DNA of 64,000 nucleotides, taken from contig NW_006499728.1 of assembly GCF_000471905.2 (NCBI RefSeq), forward strand, positions 573,691 to 637,690. Reading direction: 5' to 3'. The translations under genes and the position numbers were made by a program. This DNA comes from Amborella trichopoda (lineage: Eukaryota; Streptophyta; Magnoliopsida; Amborellales; Amborellaceae). This document shows, in pieces, positions 1 to 11,430 of the stretch. The notes under the pieces were generated by a model. It worked only from the letters and a program-made list of their open reading frames with translations. It made no database searches and was not told where the DNA came from. Numbering within the stretch: position 1 is the stretch's first letter; the number at the start of each line of letters is the position of its first letter.

Positions 1-639
1 CAAAAAATTATTAAAAAACAGTAGAGTCGGTCAATTCCAGGGTTTTTCGACCCTGGTGATTCCAAGTCAAGACGGGCTATTCATTAACCAGTTCCCTTGA
101 CACTAAAAAGTTATAAAGCAAACTGATAAACAGAGAAACATATTTAAAGAAAGTTGAAGAGATTGAAGAGTGGAGGCACTAAACATAGAGCAAACAGAAA
201 AATATGCAACTACTTATTTTCCTTTCAAATGTAAGTACACAACTATTTATAACCCTGAGGTTGAAAAGACTTGGAAATGGACCAAAGAAAGGGTGGATTG
301 ACCAGCTTTCATGATTGTAAGCAATGGGTACAATAATGGTGAATGTGAGGTAAAAGAGGTGATTACAATGACAGAACAATAAAAAGAGTTGGAAGGAGGT
401 GGTGCAGTTAGCTATCAAAAAAGGCAAAGTTAAGAACAGTGGGTCTGAGAAAGGAACCCTATGCAGGTGCAGTAGAGATGTTGGTTTTAAAGGTTTCAGA
501 AAATGTATAACTGCTTTGTATTGAGTGGTAAAGTTTTGAGGGAAAATTCATCAAGAAAGAAACAACAATGGCAACAATAAAAGGTACATACATACATAGT
601 TAAGTAGGAAACTGAATAACAAAATCATTAAATATCAAT

Positions 640-835
640 GGTACGAGGGGACTAGAAATTTTATGATCGATTAATGATAGAAAAGAGGCCCATAAGAATA
701 TGGTTGGAAGTAGTGAGAAAAGATATAGGGGACTTATGATATCACTGAGGATATGGTCCTTGATAGAGCAGAATGGCGGATCAGGATTCGTATAGCCAAA
801 CTCCAAATAATTGGGAAAAGGCTATGATGATAATT
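640..835 (+). mobile_element. 3' end of an RTE-like LINE, degraded
   Basis: Read on the plus strand with frame breaks, the segment gives the C-terminal tail of a plant non-LTR retrotransposon: pieces such as IWLEVVRKDIGDL, then RAEWRIRIR, then a PNNWEKA-like end. It is followed by a GATGATAA tail and an A-run near 840. The same closing sequence (AATTGGGAAAAGGCT) ends the larger minus-strand LINE fragment in the SKI3 gene at 28960-28995, so both copies belong to one family. Only the last ~200 bp remain and the copy is dead. Confidence 0.7.
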
Positions 836-1042
836 AACCCAAAAAAAAAGATAATCATTTTTTTTTTGGGTGACTAGAAAAGATGATCAATTGAACATTG
901 AGGGATCATAATCAAGGATCAGAAGACATATAACTATTTATAGAACACATTATTACATAAAGACAAAGGATCCATTGGGAAAATTTGAAGAACAAATTAA
1001 TTCACCCAACAATAGCTATCAAAGGTATTAACACACAATATA

Positions 1043-1092
1043 ATGCACAAAGATGAGTCATGAATCCACAATACAAACTATTGTTTTCAAAG

Positions 1093-1124
<32 letters not shown>

Positions 1125-1212
1125 CTATATATATATATATATATATATATGCACAAAGATGAGTCACAAATCCACATTACAAACTACTGTTTTCAAAGCT
1201 CTCTCTCTCTCG
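1043..1212. repeat. Two-copy tandem duplication around a CT/AT tract
   Basis: A unit beginning ATGCACAAAGATGAGTCA at 1043 recurs at 1149, an offset of 106 bp. The copies differ at a few positions. A CT run then an AT run (1093-1150) separates them, and the second copy ends in another CT run (about 1199-1223). Short ORFs read across here are translations of simple repeats. Confidence 0.85.
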
Positions 1213-1312
1213 CTCTCTCTCTTTCAGACCCTGATATCTGTTTGGGGAGAAACCGGTTTCTGCCGGTTAAGCAGAAATGCATGTACAAACAAAATGTTTT
1301 GGGTGATATATA

Positions 1313-1756
1313 TTTTAAAGAAAGCATCTTTTGGGGACTAATCAACACTTAAATAGTTCAGCTACAAATTATAAAATGTGACGGGAATTCAAGGACATGG
1401 AGCAACTTCCCATAAGCCCTCCTAGTTATCGATACATTAACATTCTTTAATTTAATCACTGCTGAATTCTTTAATTTAAGTAAGCAACCCAAGATTGCCC
1501 AAAGTAAGATGAGTAAGCTATTGAAGCCCAAGTGTTTTAAAGAAAGCATCTTTTCAGGACCAATCAACACTTAAACAGGCTAGCTACAAATTATAAAAGG
1601 TGATGGGAATGCAAGGACATGAGCAACTTCCCATAAGCCCTCCTAGTTGTCAATACATTAAGACTCCTTACTTTAATCACTACCCAATTCTTTAATTTAA
1701 GTAAGCAACCCATGGTTGCCCAAAGTAAGATGAGTACAAGCTATTGAAGCATAAGT
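1313..1756. repeat. 222-bp tandem duplication
   Basis: Positions 1313-1534 are repeated at 1535-1756 with scattered substitutions and small indels. Both copies start at TTTTAAAGAAAGCATC and share the block with CATAAGCCCTCCTAGTT. No coding potential is conserved between them. Confidence 0.9.
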
Positions 1757-1939
1757 ACTTAGAGAAGGCCAACGGGTAAGGACAATGGATGATGCATAAC
1801 ATAGAGAGGCAAAGACAAAAGAGACAGACAATTCAACAACAAAAGGGCTTCAATCAGAAGTTTGTTATTGCTGTTATTATCCTTATAGCTGTACACTGTA
1901 CAAAGTGAATCGAAACTTGACGATTCCAACTCAGAGTTT

Positions 1940-2112
1940 CCCAAGTTACTTTGTCGAGTCTGAACCATGGGAACTGGTTAAGTCTAGCTGATTACCAATA
2001 TTTTATTAGTTTTTTAGGACTCAGCCAAGTCTCTGACAATCTCGACGCAACCTGAGTTTCTGGAATCAGGCTCCCGACCGAGTCCTTGTTTGAAACCACT
2101 GGGTATATGTAC
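1940..2112. repeat. Dispersed repeat with CCGAGTC / CATGGGAACTGG motifs
   Basis: This segment shares short diagnostic blocks with 24345-24530 and 58375-58525: CATGGGAACTGG followed by a GTCTRGCTG-like stretch, and an ACTCRGCCAAGTCTCT-like stretch. The three copies are strongly diverged. The family is not identified; a non-autonomous DNA transposon is a guess. Confidence 0.4.
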
Positions 2113-2433
2113 AGAAAATTTAAACATTGACGAGAGGCATAATATGCAAGAAAAGTATAGGTAAAAAACAACAAATTAAACAAAAAGGCATCTACATCAA
2201 TCAGCACAGAATAAGATAAGAGATTTGCCTTAAACCATGGAATATTGAGATAGAGGAAGGCATTCAGCCCATCAGCCTCTTGTACATAAAATAATTCATC
2301 AGAATCACCAGAATATAATACACAAGATACCAGTTGGCGAGAGTAGAAAGTAAATGAAGGTAGACGAGCACAAACACATATTTCTGCTCATGCAGCTGCC
2401 TCATGCTATTTGATATCCCAACATTGAGTGCTT

Positions 2434-2468
2434 TTGTGTGTGTGTGTGTGTGTGTCTGTATGTGTGTG

Positions 2469-2516
<48 letters not shown>
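2434..2516. repeat. Compound (GT)n(GA)n microsatellite
   Basis: An interrupted GT run (2434-2471) passes directly into an uninterrupted GA run (2472-2516), about 320 bp beyond the stop codon of the minus-strand kinase gene. Confidence 0.95.
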
Positions 2517-2520
<4 letters not shown>

Positions 2521-2833
2521 TCAGGATTCACTAAACATTAAGGGCCTACACAGATCAATGTATAAAACTATATGCAAGGGGGAGTGGTTTAAGCACGAAC
2601 ATGATTGAGATAGAGTGATGCACTGATACTTGAAAAAGCTATCCAATAAAGGATAAAAGATCAACATGAACACAAACAAAATGTTACTCACCTGGCTCTT
2701 GATTTCATTTTGTTGATTACATTAGTATCAAAGTTTGTATACAGTGTATGGAATACACCAACTCAATCAAATCCATCAGTTTTTCTTTCCAAGAAAAATA
2801 AAACAATGAGGCTCATATGACCCAATCCCTTGT

Positions 2834-4072
2834 CTATCTAGCCTCAAATGTCACAGTTACCCCCTTCCTCCCCCGCAAGTTTTGAGCCCATTTCTCAGAT
2901 TTCATCAAAACTCTTGACATTTCAACAGAAACCCACCTCATATCAGGCCTTTTCTTGGGGTCCAGATCCACACAAGAAGCAGCAATTTGAATAACTCTCT
3001 CTGCGCATTCAACTGGGTAAGAATCCTTCAATCTAGAATCTACCCATGTCCTCAACCTTAGTGGCTCAGCCAAAATTGAACCCACATTCTCAATAAGAGA
3101 AACCTTCTTGAACTCATTATTTTCTTTATCATGAACATATTTCACAGGCTCCTCACCTGACAAAATCTCTAAAACCACCACCCCAAAAGAGAAGACATCA
3201 CTCTTTTGAGTGATAACCCCATCTGAAACATACTCGGGTGCCATATAGCCCTGTGTCCCTACAATCTTCCTACTACCATATCTTCTCACTCTACCCCCAA
3301 ATTCAACTGAATTCTCCTCCATAATCTCAGATTTTGACCCCGAATGCTCTTCAAATTTCATAGGAAACTCCCCTGTTAAGATCGAAGCGCCAAAATTCGC
3401 CACCTTTGCCCGATATTCAGGCTCAAACACTATGATACTACTTCCTTTGAGATACTTATGAACATAGACGAGTGGGATATCATGATGCATATACTCCAAG
3501 GCCTTTGCTACATCTAGTGCTATTTGAATTCTTGAGACCCAACTAGATAGAACTGTAAAACCTGGAATTTTGCTACCTCTAAGACAATCTGAAAGGCTTA
3601 ACCCGTCTTCAAATTCATAAACCAGAAAGATGGTTTCTCCTTCCAAACACCCACCAATGAGTTTGATCACTTCCTTGTGATGAATGCTGCATAGATCGCT
3701 CAAAACCGACTGGAACTCAATTGGGTATGTCACGTTTCTCTGTAAAACCGCGACTTGTTTCTCCCTCAAGGCACATTTCCAGGCCATAGAAGATCGGCCA
3801 CCGAGCTTTTGGGATCGAAAGTTATTGGTGGCTCTGGAGATTTCAGAGAGGGAGAAGAGAATGGGTCTTTGAGGGAGTGAGGCCCTAAGGCTGGAGAGAG
3901 AAGTTGAGGAAGCTGAGGTGATTTGTGATTCTTTGGAGAAATTGCTAATATTCGTACCTGAGCTCAAATCTGTGCTTTTGCTCGTTGATACTCGGAATTT
4001 GGGGGATCTGGAAGATGGGTTCGGTCTCAAAGGAATTGGGCTCTGAACTTTTTCCAGTTTTTGGCCGCACAT
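2834..4072 (-). CDS. Receptor-like-kinase-family pseudokinase without LysM or membrane segment
   Basis: Single-exon ORF of 412 residues starting MCGQKLEKV at 4072; the frame stays open one codon further, but that codon is GTG. Residues 1-65 are Ser-rich and probably disordered. A kinase fold follows from FSLSEISRATNNF (about 73-85) to about 390, with recognisable GYMAPEYV (275-282), KSDVFSFGVVVLEIL (290-304) and RPDM motifs. The catalytic residues are replaced: the beta-3 Lys position reads VAVLQR (107-112), the HRD position reads HKY (205-207), and DFG reads NFG (226-228). No signal peptide, ectodomain or membrane helix is visible, so it looks cytoplasmic. Similar plant proteins, to my recollection, are often auto-labelled LysM receptor-like kinase 3, a name the sequence does not support. 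A role in signalling as a scaffold or allosteric partner is inference. A perfect CACGTG lies directly before the ATG. Confidence 0.9.
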   Translation of the reverse strand: MCGQKLEKVQSPIPLRPNPSSRSPKFRVSTSKSTDLSSGTNISNFSKESQITSASSTSLSSLRASLPQRPILFSLSEISRATNNFRSQKLGGRSSMAWKCALREKQVAVLQRNVTYPIEFQSVLSDLCSIHHKEVIKLIGGCLEGETIFLVYEFEDGLSLSDCLRGSKIPGFTVLSSWVSRIQIALDVAKALEYMHHDIPLVYVHKYLKGSSIIVFEPEYRAKVANFGASILTGEFPMKFEEHSGSKSEIMEENSVEFGGRVRRYGSRKIVGTQGYMAPEYVSDGVITQKSDVFSFGVVVLEILSGEEPVKYVHDKENNEFKKVSLIENVGSILAEPLRLRTWVDSRLKDSYPVECAERVIQIAASCVDLDPKKRPDMRWVSVEMSRVLMKSEKWAQNLRGRKGVTVTFEAR

Positions 4073-4078
4073 CACGTG
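4073..4078. promoter_or_regulatory. G-box core CACGTG abutting the kinase ATG
   Basis: A perfect palindromic CACGTG ends exactly one base before the ATG of the minus-strand kinase-like gene. G-boxes are bound by bHLH and bZIP factors, but this one lies in the likely transcribed leader, so its role as a promoter element is doubtful. Confidence 0.25.
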
Positions 4079-4703
4079 TTAAGAGTTTAGAGCTTGATAT
4101 TTTAGAAGAATAATGGAAGGAAAGCTGTAAAGTTGAGGAGGAAAGGACCAGACACTGGGTTGAAGAGAGAGATAAAGAAAATGACTAAGCCCAACAAGAA
4201 CCCAATAAGAAAATTGTCATGACAAAAAGTTGGCTGAGGAAAAGGACCAAACCCAATAAGGAAATTTCCGAGAGAGAGAAAGTTATCTCGTGAGAAAGAG
4301 ATCGTAAAAAGGCCTCACCCCAACAATGAACTGGCCCTGGTGTGATGTATAAACACTAGAGAGAGAGAGCGGGGAATTATATGATTCTATCCCTTCATGG
4401 AATTACATAAAAAGGCCTGAAAGTGATCACTTTGAGAAAGAAAGAGAAAGGCCCGAAACTGAGTGATCAAGGATATTGCAGAGTGCATGAAGCGAAGGAA
4501 CAGTACAACTCTCTTAGACTCCTTAAGAAGAGACGTAAAAGACCAAAAGCATTAAACCGCCGCACTGAAACTGAGGTAATGTCAGCATTGTGGACCATCA
4601 TCATCATTATCTATTCTGGGGATTCATTTTGGAGATTAATTATTAAAATCATTTAATATATTAATGTCAAATGTAACTATCATCATCTTATTTTTAGAAG
4701 ATG

Positions 4704-4896
4704 AATGATCCTCCAGGACCCTCTTCCACCTATGTATATAGAACTTCAAATGATCTTCATTAATGTTATTACATACTTTTAAAAACTTTATTACATGGGT
4801 TCGGGACATGATTTTTCTAGAAATTCGTATCAATTTTAATGATGATTTTTTAGAGATCCTATACACATAAATGGGAGATGGTCCTATAGGATCATT
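4704..4896. mobile_element. Foldback MITE, family B, copy 1
   Basis: A 193-bp element with inverted ends. The left arm starts AATGATCCTCCAGGACCCTC and the right arm ends GGTCCTATAGGATCATT. Matching elements of 191-193 bp lie at 9895-10087 and 53902-54092. The interior is also roughly self-complementary, so one strand would fold into a long imperfect hairpin. It has no coding capacity. Target-site duplication was not resolved. Confidence 0.8.
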
Positions 4897-5540
4897 TCTC
4901 TATTTTGAATTCATGAGAAATTTTGGTGGCTAATTATTAAAAATTAAGAATTTCAATTTTACCTAACCAAGACAAGAATGATCACAATCTCGAGACAATT
5001 TTGCAGAGCTCTTGGGTCTATATTAAGTTGCATACAATTGGTCTATTCAATTTAAGAGCCGTTTGGATACCTGAAAATATATTGTTTATGAAATATATTA
5101 TGGACGAAATACATTTCCTGCAAATAGATTGTCACTGTTTGTTATATTTGACTAACATGATTAGACTTTGGTTTCAACATGATAAGTCATCGGAATAATA
5201 TGATTGGAATAACATTATCTTATTGTGATAAGCCTTACTTTTATTTATTTTTTATAGAAGTATTTCAAATGTCTCTCTATATATAAATTCAATTAAACAA
5301 TAAATTTATGATATCAAAATCAAAATATTTATTGTACTAGTTAAAAATGGGAAGAAGTTTGATTAGTAAACTAGAAGGTTTGGTAATTGCTATAGAAAAT
5401 TTTAAAATATGTAAAGAGATTAAAGAGATATCTTATTTCAATTGAGCTTTTACTAATCTCTTATGAGGATTATGTTATGAAATTTTTTTATTATGATTGT
5501 GTTGTGTAATGTCTCAACAATTATTAATTATTATTTTTGG

Positions 5541-5830
5541 TTTTATATAAGAGTTGATGGCGACCTACAAACCAAATTGGGGATACAGGGATGTAGAAAT
5601 TTTTTTTATTATGATTACAGTAGAAAAATGTCCCTTGTCTACAACACTTCAAATCGATTTAGATTTTCCCTTACTTTCACCTACCAATTATTAAAAAAAT
5701 TTGTTTTTATATGAGAGTCAGATGATGGATACAACTGGATAGAGGGATGTAGAAATCTTTTTTTATGATTGCAGTAGAAAATTGTCCTCGTAAAACTGTT
5801 TAAATCAATTTAGGTATGGCGTATACTTGA
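5541..5830. repeat. Imperfect tandem duplication, period about 164 bp
   Basis: The unit beginning TTTTATATAAGAG at 5541 recurs at about 5705. Both copies carry a GGGATGTAGAAAT block followed by T-runs and GTAGAAAA. Confidence 0.75.
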
Positions 5831-5894
5831 AAGAGGGAAATGTTTTTTAAGCGGAATAAGGCAGAGAGAGCACACGAAAGATTTCCAAAGATCA

Positions 5895-6056
5895 ACCGTC
5901 AACTTCTTAATAGATATTTCATCCCTCAGCGGATGTAATAAATTGCGTGTTTTTTTGGGAAATCTCAAAGATTATCCGTCAACTTCTTAATAGATATTTT
6001 ACGCCTTCAACGGGTGTAATAGATTTCGTGATTTTTTTAAGAAATCTCGAATAATG
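5895..6056. repeat. 81-bp tandem duplication
   Basis: CCGTCAACTTCTTAATAGAT at 5895 recurs at 5976; the copies are about 80-85 percent alike by eye. Confidence 0.85.
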
Positions 6057-6677
6057 TCTTTCCATTTACTTACTATTAAAGTATACATTGTCAAGTAATA
6101 AATTTCCACATAACCAAATGGCCCCTTAAGGGATAGGCGAGTTTTCATTTGTGATTTAGGGGATTCCTTAGGCCCTGTTTGATAATTGTTCTCTGAGAAA
6201 ACGAGATAAAATCAGTTGCTTTCTCAATTGTCACATTTTTCCTGTTTGGAAAAAAGGGAAAGTGTGGAAATATAGAACCCCGTTGCTATACTTTTCCGCA
6301 TTTTTGGGAAAAACTTTGGAAAAATGTGAGACCCCTTTGTTCCTTTTTTTTATTTATCAACCTCATAATCTTTCTCCATATCAATCTCTCTTTGGTCGAG
6401 CCCTAGCCCGATCTTTCTAGTTTTCGTATAGATGTTACCTAAAAAGGTTCCCAACTTCTCAAAGTTTTCTAAATCTATTTTTTCTCATGCTTCTAATTTC
6501 TCAAAGATTCACCAAAAAAAAAAACAATTTTCTTGAAAACCAAATATGAGGCTTCTTTCTCAAACATTATCCAAAAAAACAATTTTCTCGGTAACCCCTT
6601 TAGTCTGGAATGACTTTTGATGAATCGGTAGTCACACAATTTCCTTCCTTTTTAGGTGGTTTTTTTGTCCGCACACA

Positions 6678-6853
6678 CCATTGATTTAGGGCTCATTTAA
6701 GGATATTTCATCGACAAATTAAAGCCCATGGGAAATTTTATATGATTTTTTTAGATCCGAATAAGACCATTGATTTAGGACTCATTTGAGGACATTTCAT
6801 CGACAAATTAAAGCCCATGGGAAATTTTCCATGATCTTTTCAGATCCGAATAA
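6678..6853. repeat. 88-bp tandem duplication
   Basis: ACCATTGATTTAGG at 6678 recurs at 6766. Both units contain TCATCGACAAATTAAAGCCC and end at AGATCCGAATAAGA. Confidence 0.9.
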
Positions 6854-8230
6854 GATTTTTTTTCAATATTTGAGGTGTGTTTTCTACTTTTTCTCTTCGT
6901 TCAAGCCCAAGTCCAAGTCCAACAAGGAATCTGGATTTTCAAACATGAACGAAAGAGCAAGTGAGAGTTTAGTGCTATATACCATTAGAGCCTACTTAGC
7001 TGACAATTAATTATGTGAAGGAAAATTTTTTGGTGCGGCCAAGCCTGCATCAGGTTGGAGATCTACACCGTCCACCAAAACAGGTCCCTTAAGTAATAGT
7101 CTTCTAAAGAAATTATAAAATCAATTGTTCAACTATTTTATCCAAAAAAATATTATTTCTAGTTTCTAAAAGTTGAAGATTAATAATCTCAATCTTAAAA
7201 TTAAACTATTAAGGGGCACAACATGCGAGTATGTGGGCCGCATAATAACCACGTCCCTATCTGAAATAGTCTATTTTACCTAAAATTAATATGCTGATGA
7301 TATTAATTTTTTAATAGTTTAATGTGCACCTTGTATTATATATAATATTATTTAAATATTTATTTTTTGTGATTTTTAACTAGTTTTATCTACTTTTGGC
7401 TACAAACATGTGATTTTCAATTAATTACTTTAAATAGAATAGAAACAGTTTTTCCAAATATATAATTTATATATAAAACTACATATAAACTTATAATAAA
7501 TACGGTCAAACAACTGATACTTCATTGAAGTTGATTGTTGTGCATAAATACAGTATATTTTGGAAAGGTTAATGAGCTTTCATCAACTCAACGTCATAAC
7601 AAGGAAAGCGTGTGGCTCCACTCAACCCCACAGTGCAACCTTTCCTAAAGGGCAAACTATTATGGAAGAAGACGAGAGAACTTGGTGAGAAACAGAGAGA
7701 GGAACTATGGAAGAAGAGAGACAAAGAAAGAGATTATGAAAAAAAAAAAGAGAAAAGATTTAGAGAGAGAAAACTTTTGACTTTTAAGTGAGATTAGTAG
7801 CACGATTCTTATTTGATGGCATTGTGACTTTTTTGTATAAAAAACAAATAATCTAATTATACAAATTCCAATAATCTAATACTTGATTCTTAGTCTTATT
7901 AATTGGGCAAGAATTACAAATCTATTATCCACGCCACGCTCTCGATCCTCCTGAATACCATTGTGGTGAAGAGCCTAAAATTGAAATGTTAGGGAATTTG
8001 GGTTGACACAAGATATTTACTATTTTATTATAAATTTCTTTACAATGTTATTTATTAGAAATTTCACAGATTGCCAAATATTTCTAGTAAAGTGTAAGGC
8101 AATTTTCACTATTTTTTCAAAATCAACCAAGAAAAGTGCAGAAGTACATAATAATCCGTTCACACTTGGCATAAAAGGGTAACAATCACTCCAACCCGTT
8201 CAGTGTAAAGTACTGAGCCTTAAAGTGTCA

Positions 8231-8420
8231 TTTTTTTTTTTGGCAAGGTCAATAATTTTTATCGATAGAATGTTTTAAAAACATCATATTACAAATTAGG
8301 AATCAAGTAATCAGAAACAGACAAAGAGGACAAGGAGCTTCCCTGTTTGGCTAATCGATCAGCTACATCACAAGCCTTAGAGTACCACTGATGGCATTTG
8401 AAGTCCATGAAATTTTTCCT
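8231..8420 (-). mobile_element. 3' end of a LINE carrying an RNase H tail, truncated
   Basis: On the minus strand the segment encodes FKCHQWYSKACDVADRLAKQ followed by GSSLSSLSVSDYLIPNL and a stop. The ADRLAKQG pattern is typical of the end of the RNase H domain attached to plant L1-type LINE polymerases. The stop is followed by a short 3' UTR and an A-run, seen as T's at 8231-8241 on the plus strand, as expected for target-primed insertion. The copy is severely 5'-truncated. It belongs to a different LINE type from the elements at 640 and 28955. Confidence 0.7.
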
Positions 8421-9236
8421 TACATTTTACAGAGATATGATACACCCTGCCACCTAATTTTACACGGCTTGGGGTATTTGTGACAAATTATGTATAAAAG
8501 GTAACATTTCATTGCATAAAATCCTGTGAGTAATATCGGGAGCTTTCTATGGGGCATTATACACATATAATGTGTCTAGCGGCTTACGAGATCTAGTATT
8601 GATCAAGCGTCTTTTTAACTATCTAACAATAATATCACACATTAATCACATCATAACAAGAACAATTGGCATTGTCCGACATTATATTGATCGGACTATT
8701 GTTAGTCCCCAAAAAAATATAAATTACATTCGAATAAAAACCCATAAAAAGACTTGAGGGGTAAAAGCCAGTATTTAAAGGATAGAAAATGTATTGTGTA
8801 AGCAATATATGTCGTGCCTCTTTTTTTATTGGGAATTTCATTATAATACCTAAACGAGATTAACTATTTACTATTTTTTCCCATTTGCAATTATTCCAAC
8901 CCAAGGTTATGTTTTGGGTATTTTGAAATTAAATCAAAAGATATAAATAAGCTATTAAACTATTCATCTCTCGTGACTAATTTGATAAATTTCCCTTTTA
9001 TCTATTCTTAATGGGATGTTAACCTTGTGAAGTGCTGCGGCTATGACCGCTATGCCCCAAACAATAATCAAACACAAAATCTCCATGTGTCCCTTGGTAC
9101 CTATCAAACTATGCTTTAAAAATTCTCCAGGTGTATATTCTATCTACACATTCTACAAATGGGGAAAAAGATCATTGGCTAAACATTTCTTGCAACAGCC
9201 GGTTATCTTATTGACAAATGTGGATTACCTTAACGT

Positions 9237-9610
9237 GCAAAAAAAACACACTCCCTAAAATTTCACTAGAAGAGGTTGTATTTATGCCCAAATATCCTCA
9301 AATTGATCATCTCGACCTCAAGATGTATGGACACGAGAAAATAAATGGATTTCAAATTTTAGAAATAGTGCATCTTGCAAAGCATTTTTAGACCGTCAAT
9401 TTTAAAGATTTTTGAATTTTCATAGATTTGCTCGATCTTCACTATTTTTTAAGCTTTATATCTATAATTAAAAATAAAAATATATTTTAAAGCTATCAAA
9501 AAGGTTTTCAATATTAAAACCATAATTCTCGACACTACTAAAGGTGAGCTCTAATTTAATGGTTTGGAGCCTCGACTATATACAAACCGCACCCATATTT
9601 TAATGGGTAA
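9237..9610 (+). mobile_element. MITE family A, copy
   Basis: Carries the shared family core: a CATCTCGACCTCAAGATG palindrome near 9308, a GACCGTCAATTTTAAAGA block and a GATTTGCTCGATCTTCAC block. The ends are degraded. Same order and orientation as the better copy at 16018-16388. Confidence 0.65.
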
Positions 9611-9894
9611 TTAGATATGGATATATAGGTAACAGGTAAAAGAACATTTCCACTAACCCACACAATTTCAAGATACCTGAAGATCAAACCAGTTCAGTTT
9701 TTATATTATTAAAATAAAAAAGTTGGAGAAAGCAATAACCACATAATTTGAATAGAAAAAAGATCATTGATTTTTTATTGTGATTGACATGCACATAAAG
9801 ATATTGTTTTATATCGAGCATGTATACCGACAGGAGCCCAATATATATTTACTCCCTCAAGCGAAGAGCTATTTAAGAGGATTATTTCAAGAGA

Positions 9895-10087
9895 AATGAT
9901 CCTATAAGACCCTCTCCCATCCATGTGTGTAAGATCCAAAAAAATCACCATTAAATTTGGTACAGATCTATAGAAAAATCAACGCCCCACATCTATGTGA
10001 TAACTTTTTTAGAGATCCGTACCAACTTTAATGATGATCGTTTGGGGTCCTACGCACATAGATGGGAGAGGGTCCTATATGATCATT
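9895..10087. mobile_element. Foldback MITE, family B, copy 2
   Basis: A 193-bp element with inverted ends AATGATCCTATAAGACCCTC and GGGTCCTATATGATCATT. The internal arms (TTTGGTACAGATCTATAG against AGAGATCCGTACCAACTTTA) also pair, so nearly the whole element is one imperfect palindrome. Best-preserved copy of the family in the window. Confidence 0.85.
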
Positions 10088-10754
10088 ACTCTTATTTATT
10101 TCAATCTAAAATTTTGGGATGTACTTTGAATCGTTTGATAAATATTTAAAAATAAAATAAAATTTTAAATTCTTAAATACATAAATTTGACTGTACAAAA
10201 ATGAGACAATTGCTATTTAATCTTAGAACATCATTTATTCAAGCGCATACACAATGTTGTCTTGCGGCCATGAGGTCATATCCCAAGGTCAAGGATCCTA
10301 AAAATACTCATGATGGAGCATATAGCAGTTTGGCTTTTACATGAATTTTTAGGAAGATTTCTAAACAATACATTTTCAAAATTCTTTTGGACAGAGACTC
10401 GTCCCCTCCAAGAAATTTAAAGGTGGTTCATATACAAATCATCTTCCACTTTATGAATTTTTTTTATTTAAATTAAACAATAAAATATTTTTCATCAAAT
10501 TTCGCAAAGTGCGTTGTGCAATAAAGGCATTAGCCCCCTTGTTTCTAAATGTTCATCATTATGGATTACCTGAAAAAAGTTTTCCTCCTTTTGTGGTTTG
10601 GTCAGCTTAGAATTTTTTTATCTTTATCTAAGAGCATAACGTGTGAGGAAAAAGTAAAATCAAATATCATATACAAAACAAGTAGAACTCATATGCTCAA
10701 TAATACTAGTACTGTAGAAGGACACCTAACATGCAATGAGACCGTCTCTCTGAG

Positions 10755-10850
10755 TAATTCAATGGTTGAAATCGAACTCTCGAAGTAGCTTTGCAATAAT
10801 AAACAAGTAACCAGTCTCCTCTTACCAACTAAACCTAAAACCAACGTCTA
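10755..10850 (-). mobile_element. Candidate tRNA-derived SINE fragment
   Basis: On the minus strand a tRNA-like A box (TTTAGTTGGTAAGAGGAGAC, from about 10835) is followed about 50 bases later by a B-box-like GAGTTCGATTTCAACC (near 10780-10765). Spacing and order fit an RNA polymerase III promoter, but I cannot fold a full cloverleaf, so a SINE fits better than a functional tRNA. Family and ends are unresolved. Confidence 0.45.
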
Positions 10851-11079
10851 ACCGTACAGGTTTGAAGCACACTTCTCTCACTCGATTTGACATTCACAAG
10901 TCCATGCCAGACCCAGTCTCCTGACAGCGTCACACAAAATCTAATTACCAAGCCAGTACTATTAACTTCCCCATCAGTTTGATCCCAGCCTATTCCCAAT
11001 CTGGATTGGTGGGTTTTACTTGATGAAAGTAAGGAAAAAAAATTATATAAGCATGCAACCTCATAATGTAGAATTACAT

Positions 11080-11430
11080 ATGCACCTCAAAAATCCATCG
11101 GAAAAGGTAGTTTTAATGTTGAAAAACCCTTTGATTGATCATCTCAACATCGAGATGTATGACCATAAAAAATAAAAAGATTTTCAGTCTCAGAAATAGA
11201 GCATTTTTTACACCGTCCATTTTCAAGATTTTCATATGTTTATAGATCTACTTGATTTTAACCATTTTTTAAATTTAAAATTTTATAATTAGATATATAA
11301 ATAGATTTTGATATAATCCTAAGAACAATTTTTTACATCAAAATTATATACCATGATAAAATTTGAAGGTGCACTCTACCTCTACACCTACGGATGCATT
11401 CATATGAAAACTGCACCCATGAAAGAAAGA
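11080..11430 (+). mobile_element. MITE family A, copy
   Basis: Contains the family blocks in order: CACCTCAAAAATCCATC, the palindromic CATCTCAACATCGAGATG near 11143, CCGTCCATTTTCAAGATTTT and TAGATCTACTTGATTTTAAC. It ends with AAGGTGCACTCTACC, which resembles the family's right inverted end. Confidence 0.7.

Larger units (their letters stand above)
1..2833. other. Gene-free flank with repeats
   Basis: I see no supported gene here. The stretch holds an RTE-like LINE 3' end, two local tandem duplications, CT/AT and GT/GA microsatellites and a fragment of a dispersed CCGAGTC-type repeat, each listed separately. The part from 2517 to 2833 is the downstream flank of the minus-strand kinase gene and may contain its 3' UTR, but no clear polyadenylation signal decides its end. 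Positions 1-599 show nothing recognisable. Confidence 0.6.
4079..8230. other. Gene-free, AT-rich, repeat-bearing region
   Basis: No gene is supported. The first few hundred bases are the upstream flank of the kinase-like gene, purine-rich on the plus strand with several GAGAGA stretches. Beyond lie a foldback MITE (4704-4896), tandem duplications at 5541, 5895 and 6678, and AT-rich sequence in which I recognise nothing. Confidence 0.6.

Noticed and set aside
1053-1352. Frames of 93-99 codons beginning near a CT/AT microsatellite
   Set aside because: Most residues are Ser-Leu and Tyr-Ile translations of the simple repeat, and the two frames overlap each other.
2834-4072. Naming the kinase-like gene a LysM receptor kinase
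   Set aside because: No LysM domain, signal peptide or transmembrane helix is present; only the cytoplasmic kinase-like part resembles such annotations.
10755-10850. A functional tRNA gene
   Set aside because: A and B boxes are recognisable, but acceptor and anticodon stems do not pair properly, so a SINE relic is more likely.
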